Assembly (NCBI GenBank): GCA_900768525.1
Contig: CAAGDF010000037.1
Coordinates: forward strand, 1 to 9,760
Reading direction: 5' to 3'
DNA: 9,760 bases
Origin: Clostridia bacterium
Lineage (GTDB): Bacteria; Bacillota; Clostridia; Christensenellales; Borkfalkiaceae
A program made the translations under genes and the position numbers. Of this stretch, positions 1-4,572 are shown piece after piece; position 1 is the stretch's first letter; every line of letters starts with the position of its first letter. Below the pieces are notes generated by a model that worked only from the letters and a program-made list of their open reading frames with translations, was not told where the DNA came from and made no database searches.

Positions 1-283
1 CAAGAATAAAACGAACCTCGGTCTTGCGACCGTGTTTTTGCTAATACAGCGTTGCGCTCGCGTGTTATACGTATAGTATTAACGCGCTCACGCGCCTTGT
101 CTTACCTAAAAACATGGGTGCAAGACTTGCAGGCAACCAAAACGTTGCTATTTTCGATGATTTTTGGCAAAGTCGAACGCCGACGTACTATACGTACTTC
201 AAGCGAGAGTTTGACAAAAAGGGCGTAAATATCGGCGTTTTGGCGGGGTGCGTATTACTCTTGTCCGGCATCATGCTGAATAA
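1..283. other. Intergenic region downstream of the aldolase, no convincing gene
   Basis: No open frame here resembles a known protein. A plus frame from 114 is open to 407 but runs antisense into the aldolase 3' end and looks spurious. There is a small hairpin at 19-32 (CGGTC, loop TTGC, GACCG). It is followed by a short T tract on the plus strand; on the minus strand it has a GCAA tetraloop, so it might mark a transcript end. An 11-bp sequence, TACTATACGTA, occurs at 186-196 and inverted at 68-78, and TGCAAG-A-CTTGCA at 119-131 is palindromic. The density of palindromes suggests a structured RNA tail or a dispersed intergenic element, but nothing here decides it. Confidence 0.4.
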
Positions 284-1258
284 TTACAGACATTCGCCTG
301 CTTTGCCTGCGCAACCGAGAACGTCAACGAGTTTGTGTTTAACAAGTTCTTTGATGTTGGCTCTTGCGGGTTTAAGATATTCTCTCGGATCGAACTTTTC
401 GGGATGATCGTTGAAGAATTTTCTGATCGTTCCGGTCATTGCAAGACGCAAGTCGGAGTCGATGTTGATTTTGCAAACCGCAAGACGAGCAGCTTCACGG
501 AGTTGATCTTCGGGAACGCCTACGGCATCGGGCATTTTGCCGCCGTTTTCGTTGATCATCTTAACATATTCCTGAGGAACGGAAGAAGATCCGTGGAGAA
601 CGATGGGGAAGTTGGGCAATCTCTTGCTTACTTCTTCAAGAATGTCGAATCTGAGTGCGGGGGGAACGAGGATACCCTGTTCGTTTCTCGTGCACTGTTC
701 GGGTTTGAACTTATATGCGCCGTGAGAAGTTCCGATAGCGATAGCAAGCGAGTCAACGCCCGTTTCCTTAACGAACTGTTCAACTTCTTCGGGCCTTGTG
801 TAAGAACCGACGGCATGGCTTACTTCGTCTTCGATTCCGGCAAGAGTTCCGAGTTCGCCTTAAACGGTAACGCCGTATTTATGAGCGTATTCGACTACCT
901 TTCTGGTAATTTCGATGTTTTCTTCGAAAGAGTGACTCGAACCGTCGATCATAACGGAAGAGAAACCGCCGTCGATACAGGACTTGCAGGTTTCAAAATC
1001 GGGACCGTGGTCAAGGTGAAGAGCGATAGGAATTTCAGGACATTCGAGAACCGCCGCTTCAACGAGTTTTACAAGGTAAGTGTGGTTAGCGTAAGCACGC
1101 GCGCCCTTGGATACCTGCAAAATAACAGGAGCTTGTTCTTCTTTGCACGCTTCGGTGATACCCTGAACGATTTCCATATTGTTTACGTTGAACGCGCCGA
1201 TCGCATAGTGATTTTTATAGGCTTGTTCAAACATTTTTTTGGTTGTTACTAACGGCAT
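284..1258 (-). pseudogene. fba: Class II fructose-1,6-bisphosphate aldolase interrupted by one in-frame TAA
   Basis: The intact enzyme cleaves fructose-1,6-bisphosphate to glyceraldehyde-3-phosphate and dihydroxyacetone phosphate in cytosolic glycolysis, using a divalent metal. The frame is 324 codons long, normal for the Firmicutes type. Landmarks in order: GAFNVNN (21-27), HLDHG with the catalytic Asp83 and metal ligand His84, DGSSHSFEEN (105-114), GELGTLAG (134-141) with a metal-ligand Glu135, GTSHGAYK with ligand His179, LHGSSS with ligand His222, and the late KINIDSDLR. GGAGG at 1268-1272 sits 9 bases before the ATG. Codon 133 (860-862) is TAA where the family has Glu in V-E-(G/A)-E-L-G; it is one base from GAA. 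All other codons are open and in the same frame, and no Met suited to restart follows closely. TAA also ends secA and the 1928 gene, so it is a real stop here. Either a true nonsense mutation or a sequencing or assembly error; identity is near certain. Confidence 0.9.
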
Positions 1259-1297
1259 TGGTCAGTACCTCCGATAAAATATTTCTTTCACTTTCAA

Positions 1298-1326
1298 AGT
1301 ATATACTATTTTTCGCGCATTTGCAA
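1298..1326 (-). promoter_or_regulatory. Promoter of the aldolase gene
   Basis: Read on the minus strand, a -35 box TTGCAA (1321-1326) and a -10 box TATACT (1298-1303) are separated by 17 bases. This is a good match to the housekeeping sigma-70 consensus and lies about 40 bases upstream of the aldolase start. The -35 box forms one arm of an inverted repeat (see 1319-1340). Confidence 0.7.
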
Positions 1327-1340
1327 TTTTTTTTGCAAAT
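1319..1340. repeat. Perfect inverted repeat over the aldolase -35 box
   Basis: ATTTGCAA (1319-1326) and TTGCAAAT (1333-1340) are exact reverse complements separated by six T's. The left arm contains the -35 hexamer of the aldolase promoter, so a dimeric DNA-binding protein sitting here would compete with RNA polymerase. No protein can be named from the sequence, and in an A+T-rich spacer a repeat this size could be chance. Confidence 0.4.
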
Positions 1341-1673
1341 TATATAAAAATTAATAGAAAAAATATAATTGCGCTTTTTAACAAACTTTTTTGTATTGCT
1401 GCTTCCGATATCAAAGTTACACCGTTTACATTATTAAATAATCGACTGCAAGCGTGCCGAAAACAGGTTGCGCATTTTATCAAAACCCCGCCTATAAGTC
1501 GATTATCGGCACTTTTGTGCAAAAAAACGCCGACTAATCAAAAGACCTATAAACGGGCAAAAGTCCGCCTATAGGTCGATTATTAGGCTTGTCATATAAG
1601 TTGGTTTTTTTGATACGTTATTGTTTTTTTAAAGAGGTAACACCACGTAGCAAAATCCAATATTTAAAAACTG
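1341..1673. other. Gene-free spacer with overlapping hairpins and a degraded repeat copy
   Basis: No gene is supported. ATAATCGACT (1438-1447) and AGTCGATTAT (1497-1506) are perfect inverted arms. GTGCCGA (1454-1460) pairs alternatively with TCGGCAC (1506-1512), so the two stems compete. GCAC-TTTT-GTGC (1510-1521) is a further small hairpin. Bases 1488-1508 match the right half of the 44-bp repeat at 20 of 21 positions, which makes this a degraded or partial third copy. The complete copy at 1540-1583 is listed separately. Confidence 0.5.
1540..1583. repeat. 44-bp direct repeat, left copy
   Basis: This copy is identical over 44 bases to 2519-2562, in the same orientation. It folds into a hairpin: GACCTATA (1544-1551) pairs with TATAGGTC (1570-1577), then a 2x2 internal loop, then CGGGC (1554-1558) with GTCCG (1563-1567, one G-T pair) around an AAAA loop. 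On the minus strand it is followed by only four T's, so it is a weaker terminator than the right copy. Together the copies bracket the A+T-rich lipoprotein gene. Confidence 0.9.
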
Positions 1674-1702
1674 TTGACAATTATATTATTGCATGCTATT
1701 AT
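1674..1702 (+). promoter_or_regulatory. Strong promoter of the small lipoprotein gene
   Basis: TTGACA (1674-1679), a perfect -35, and TATTAT (1697-1702), a 5/6 -10, are separated by 17 bases. TGC at 1694-1696 gives an extended -10. Transcription would start near 1709, leaving a 5' leader of about 219 bases before the gene at 1928. Confidence 0.8.
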
Positions 1703-1809
1703 ATCTATGGCGAGTTCTAAGTTTTTTACAACGCATGCCTGATGGCGTTCTTTAAAATTGAAACCGTAAACTTAAAATGAAGTTTATTAATTGTTGGGAG
1801 GTGAAGCCA

Positions 1810-1824
1810 ATGGTGATTTTTTAA
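1810..1824 (+). CDS. Possible 4-residue leader peptide MVIF
   Basis: ATG GTG ATT TTT TAA is preceded by GGGAGGTG (1796-1803), with 6 bases before the ATG. That is an unusually strong ribosome-binding site for so short a frame. It ends one base before the ATG of a second mini-ORF. The sequence supports translation; a role in leader-peptide control of the 1928 gene is inference. Confidence 0.35.
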   Translation: MVIF

Positions 1825-1825
1825 T

Positions 1826-1861
1826 ATGAGGCAAGCTGATTATTTTTACTTATTATTATAA
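1826..1861 (+). CDS. Possible 11-residue leader peptide ending in three Leu codons
   Basis: ATG at 1826 opens a frame encoding MRQADYFYLLL and stops at 1859-1861. It starts one base after the stop of the preceding mini-ORF and has no ribosome-binding site of its own, so it would rely on translational coupling. Three consecutive TTA codons could slow ribosomes, but A+T-rich sequence yields TTA runs by chance. Weak evidence. Confidence 0.2.
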   Translation: MRQADYFYLLL

Positions 1862-1927
1862 ACTATTTCAAAAAAAACAAGCCACAATCAAACATTTTAT
1901 TGGTACATTATATGAGGAGGTGTAATT

Positions 1928-2428
1928 ATGATTGGTAAATTCAGCAGGTTAATTTCAGTGCTTGGCTCGATAGTTTTTATCTTCGCCGGAGCTTGCTCGC
2001 AAATAACAGCGAGTGATATAGATGGTTCGGGGGATATGACGGATTTAAGCGATGGAAAGGCTATTTATGTAAGAACAGATTATGAGGGCAATACAGTCGA
2101 CGGTGAATTCAGCATCATTGATAATTATAATGATTTGATTAAATTATTGAATGTCGATACGCCTGAAAAATATGACAATGCTTTTTTTAAAAATAATTCT
2201 CTTATCGTATTCAAAAATGTTGAAACCAGCTCGGGGAATCGTAGCATAATTGATTCTTATGATATAGAAAACGAGATTATAACCATTAACGTAAAAACGG
2301 TAGAATATGGCGAAATTTGCGTAATGAGTTGTTGGTGGTTTATTTTAGAATTAGATAAAAACGAAGTAGTCGATATCGAAACGGTTAAGATAATAAAAAA
2401 CGGCAAAGAAATCAGTCATTCCTATTAA
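1928..2428 (+). CDS. Small putative lipoprotein of unknown function
   Basis: The product has 166 residues. The N-terminus is basic, then hydrophobic, ending A-G-A-C at 20-23. This is an acceptable but imperfect lipobox, so it is probably secreted and lipid-anchored at Cys23. The mature part is acidic, about 25-165, and resembles an uncharacterised small-protein type I know from Firmicutes. Shared patterns are Y-(D/E)-x-x-F-F-K-x-N-(S/A)-L (82-92), a beta-rich stretch IITINV (117-122) and W-x-(F/I)-x-x-E-(L/V)-D-K (137-144). Cys131 and Cys135 could form a disulfide. AGGAGG lies 7 bases before the ATG. The gene has its own promoter and terminator and is single-cistron. It is clearly richer in A+T at third positions than secA or the aldolase, and it lies between two 44-bp repeats, both consistent with acquisition by transfer. 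A real gene, but its function is unknown. Confidence 0.85.
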   Translation: MIGKFSRLISVLGSIVFIFAGACSQITASDIDGSGDMTDLSDGKAIYVRTDYEGNTVDGEFSIIDNYNDLIKLLNVDTPEKYDNAFFKNNSLIVFKNVETSSGNRSIIDSYDIENEIITINVKTVEYGEICVMSCWWFILELDKNEVVDIETVKIIKNGKEISHSY

Positions 2429-2466
2429 AAACTCCCTTTCGATCAAGCAATAATTTGTATGTATAG

Positions 2467-2499
2467 GCGGTTGCTCGGGTTATGAGCAGTCGCTTTTTT
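2467..2499 (+). terminator. Rho-independent terminator of the lipoprotein gene
   Basis: GCGGTTGCTC (2467-2476) pairs with GAGCAGTCGC (2484-2493) over ten positions including two G-T pairs, around a 7-base loop, followed by TTTTTT (2494-2499). It begins 38 bases after the stop codon. Confidence 0.9.
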
Positions 2500-2516
2500 A
2501 TTGCATAAAAGTATAG

Positions 2517-2556
2517 AAAAAAGACCTATAAACGGGCAAAAGTCCGCCTATAGGTC
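2517..2556 (-). terminator. Rho-independent terminator of the Dxs-like gene
   Basis: On the minus strand the hairpin GACCTATA (2549-2556) ... TATAGGTC (2523-2530), with an inner 5-bp stem and TTTT loop, is followed by six T's (2517-2522). Its base is 25 bases past the TGA of the gene at 2582. The hairpin is the core of the right-hand 44-bp repeat. Confidence 0.8.
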
Positions 2557-2562
2557 GATTAT
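2519..2562. repeat. 44-bp direct repeat, right copy
   Basis: Identical to 1540-1583, 979 bases away in the same orientation. Unlike the left copy it has a six-T tract on its minus-strand exit side and works as the Dxs-like gene's terminator. One explanation is that a cassette carrying, or recombining into, this hairpin was inserted between the Dxs-like gene and the aldolase and duplicated the terminator. Confidence 0.9.
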
Positions 2563-2581
2563 CGATAGTTTTATGGAAAAA

Positions 2582-4351
2582 TCAGTTGTTCTTTAAAAAG
2601 TCGGCGATATATTTTGCGACCGAATCGGGATCGAGTTTTTCTTCTTTTAAAAGGTTTTGCGGATTGTACCTGTCGTAAAATTTCTTTTGCAGTCCGAAAT
2701 TTTTGACTTTAACGGAAGTGTCGCCGTAATACGACGCGATTTTTTGACCGAAACCGCCGTCCGAAATTCCGTCCTCCATGGTTATTACAAGTTTATGGTT
2801 TTCGGCAAGGCGATCAAGCAGTTCGGTATCTATTCCCGTGGCAAATCTCGGGTTGATAAGCGTAGGCTTTACGCCCGTGAGTGTTTCCGCTTTATAGGCG
2901 GCTTCTTTTCCGAGCTGATAAAAATCGCCGAGCGCGATAATCGCAACCTTTTCGCCGCTTTGTTCAACCTTGAATTTTTTGATATCGTCGTAAGACTTGT
3001 CCGCATCCCTGTAATCGACGGCGTTGCCCGGCATTAAAATCATAACGGGGTGGTCGCTTTGGTCGATCGCCCAGTCGAGCATGTTCAGAAGTTCCGCCTT
3101 GCTCGTGGAGCACAGCATAACTAAATTCGGTATGTTGGAGAATGCCGAAATTCCGAAAATGCCGAGATGCGTTACGTCGGTAAGCCCGTCGAAATTAGCG
3201 TAATTCAGCAGCATTGTAACGGAGTTGTTATTGATGCAAACGTCCTGCGAAATCTGGTCGTATGTGCGCTGCATAAACGTAGTGTTGGTTATAACAAGCG
3301 GTTTTGCGCCCGCTTTCGCCATGCCCGACGCCATAGCGACGGCTTGTTCTTCGGCGATGCCCACGTCCACAAACCGATCGCCCAAAGCGTCCCTGTCGTC
3401 TTGCGATAACCCGAAACTCATAGGCATATTCGGCGTTATTACAACAAATTTTTTGTCGCGCGCGGCTTTATCCAAAATGTATTGGCGGGCAATGCTCGTA
3501 TATGTTTCGCCGTCGCCGAAATCCACCGTCGGCAAGCCCGTTTCTCTGTCGAACGGAACCGTCCAGTGCCAGTTTTCTTTATTTTTTTCGGCAAATTTAT
3601 AGCCTTTGCCTTTTAATGTGTTTATGTGAACTACAATCGGGTGCGTGGAATCTTTGACCGCCTGAAATACTCTTATAAGCGACGCGATATCGTTGCCGTT
3701 GTTTTCGTAAATATAATCTAAACCCATAGCCTTAAAAAGGTTGTTCTGAGCCAAACCGTGGGTTTCGCGCAAACGTTTAAGATTTTTGTAAATGCCGCCG
3801 TGCGTTTCGGAAATAGACTGCTGATTGTCGTTTACTATTATTATAAGGTTAGAATTAAGTTCCGAACCCGCAACGTTAAGTCCCTCGAGGGCTTCGCCGC
3901 CCGAAAGCGAGCCGTCGCCGATTAGTGCGATTACGTTCTCTTTTCCTCCGAGCAGATCTCTTGCTTTTGCAAGTCCCGTCGCGAGCGAAATCGAGGTTGA
4001 CGTATGCCCGACGTTGAAAAGATCGTGTTCGCTCTCTTCGGGGTTGGTGTAACCCGAATCGTCCTTGAAATGCTCGTCGTCGATATATCCCGCTTTTCTG
4101 CCCGTAAGCATTTTGTGCGGATAGCTTTGGTGAGAAACGTCGAACACGAATTTGTCGTTCGGCGAATCGAAAACGTAATGCATGGCAATTTCGGCTTCGA
4201 CAATGCCGAAGTTGGGACCGAGATGACCGCCGATTTTGGTCAGTCTGTTGAAAAGCGCCTCTCTTATATCTGCCGCAAGGCGGTTGAGTTCGTCCATATT
4301 CAGCTTTTTAACGTCTGCAGGTCCGTTGATTCTTTTTAGTATATCGTACAT
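2582..4351 (-). CDS. 1-deoxy-D-xylulose-5-phosphate synthase-like transketolase
   Basis: A thiamine-diphosphate enzyme of the Dxs family, 589 residues against about 620-640 for canonical Dxs. Dxs joins pyruvate and glyceraldehyde-3-phosphate, feeding isoprenoid, thiamine and pyridoxal synthesis. Visible features: GGHLG with His43, DVSHQSYPHKMLTGR (71-85), the diphosphate/Mg motif GDGSLSGGEALEGLN (145-159) ending NDN (174-176), WHW with His262, the catalytic Glu334 in GIAEEQA, FMQRTYDQ with Arg362, and THLG with His395. The two arginines that in E. coli Dxs (420 and 478) hold the substrate phosphate are not seen. Tyr384 takes the first place, and the usual Y-P-R-G is LMPGN (439-443). It therefore belongs to the Dxs-like subgroup common as a second copy in Clostridia, and its true substrate is open. 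GGAGG (4357-4361) is 5 bases before the ATG. The gene follows secA but is separated by a terminator. Confidence 0.88.
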   Translation of the reverse strand: MYDILKRINGPADVKKLNMDELNRLAADIREALFNRLTKIGGHLGPNFGIVEAEIAMHYVFDSPNDKFVFDVSHQSYPHKMLTGRKAGYIDDEHFKDDSGYTNPEESEHDLFNVGHTSTSISLATGLAKARDLLGGKENVIALIGDGSLSGGEALEGLNVAGSELNSNLIIIVNDNQQSISETHGGIYKNLKRLRETHGLAQNNLFKAMGLDYIYENNGNDIASLIRVFQAVKDSTHPIVVHINTLKGKGYKFAEKNKENWHWTVPFDRETGLPTVDFGDGETYTSIARQYILDKAARDKKFVVITPNMPMSFGLSQDDRDALGDRFVDVGIAEEQAVAMASGMAKAGAKPLVITNTTFMQRTYDQISQDVCINNNSVTMLLNYANFDGLTDVTHLGIFGISAFSNIPNLVMLCSTSKAELLNMLDWAIDQSDHPVMILMPGNAVDYRDADKSYDDIKKFKVEQSGEKVAIIALGDFYQLGKEAAYKAETLTGVKPTLINPRFATGIDTELLDRLAENHKLVITMEDGISDGGFGQKIASYYGDTSVKVKNFGLQKKFYDRYNPQNLLKEEKLDPDSVAKYIADFLKNN

Positions 4352-4386
4352 TTTTTCCTCCGTTTTAAGTTGTGTTTTTGCGGTGC

Positions 4387-4474
4387 GGCGGGCAACCCCG
4401 CCTGCCGTTCAGGGTGGTATGTTGTGGCTGTATATTTGCCGCCTGCCGCTCGGCAAAGTGTGCCGTTTAGCGGC
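4387..4474 (-). promoter_or_regulatory. G+C-rich hairpins in the leader of the Dxs-like gene
   Basis: Two stable stems lie on the minus strand between the secA terminator and the Dxs-like gene. The first is a two-part stem at 4445-4474: GCCGCT/AGCGGC outside and CGGC/GCCG inside. The second is a perfect 6-bp stem, GGCGGG-GTTG-CCCGCC (4387-4402), 25 bases before the ribosome-binding site. They could be a cis-acting leader. Their sequences do not match a thiamine-diphosphate (THI) riboswitch core that I can recognise. Confidence 0.4.
4429..4456 (-). promoter_or_regulatory. Possible promoter of the Dxs-like gene
   Basis: On the minus strand, TTGCCG (4451-4456) and TATACA (4429-4434) are 16 bases apart. 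Each matches the consensus at four of six positions. This is the best candidate between the secA terminator and the gene, but it is weak. Confidence 0.3.
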
Positions 4475-4475
4475 G

Positions 4476-4509
4476 AAAAACAAAAAGTCGGCGGTTCAGC
4501 CAACTTTTT
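4476..4509 (-). terminator. Rho-independent terminator of secA
   Basis: On the minus strand AAAAAGTTGGC (4499-4509) pairs with GCCGACTTTTT (4482-4492) over eleven positions with one G-T pair, around a 6-base loop, and then runs into GTTTTT. It begins 64 bases after the secA stop and separates secA from the Dxs-like gene. Confidence 0.85.
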
Positions 4510-4572
4510 GCGATTATTTTATTAAAACAAGTTGTGGCTGATTATAACCGTCAAGCTGTCGGCGCAGCCGGC

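Larger units (their letters stand above)
1709..1927 (+). promoter_or_regulatory. Long structured 5' leader of the lipoprotein gene
   Basis: The leader contains an inverted repeat TAAACTT (1767-1773) / AAGTTTA (1780-1786) around AAAATG, a short AACGC/GCGTT stem near 1730-1749, and two tandem mini-ORFs beginning at 1810 and 1826. The downstream gene has its own strong site, AGGAGG (1915-1920), 7 bases before its ATG. The arrangement recalls leader-peptide attenuation in Firmicutes, but I see no clear stem sequestering the 1915-1920 site and no G+C-rich attenuator. Regulation is therefore only a possibility. It does not match a riboswitch class I recognise. Confidence 0.35.

Noticed and set aside
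114..407. 97-codon plus-strand frame overlapping the aldolase 3' end
   Set aside because: No ribosome-binding site, no recognisable domain, and its last 40 or so codons are antisense to conserved aldolase sequence.
860..862. Reassigned or recoded TAA codon in the aldolase
   Set aside because: TAA serves as the normal stop of secA and of the 1928 gene, and there is no known stop-recoding signal visible around it. Mutation or sequence error is simpler.
335..1252. 305-codon plus-strand open frame opposite the aldolase
   Set aside because: It mirrors the real gene's codon pattern, resembles no protein, has no ribosome-binding site, and the minus strand carries all the aldolase motifs.
4421..4540. 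Ten-base direct repeat GTTGTGGCTG at 4421-4430 and 4531-4540
   Set aside because: Short, unstructured and not tied to any boundary; chance is adequate.
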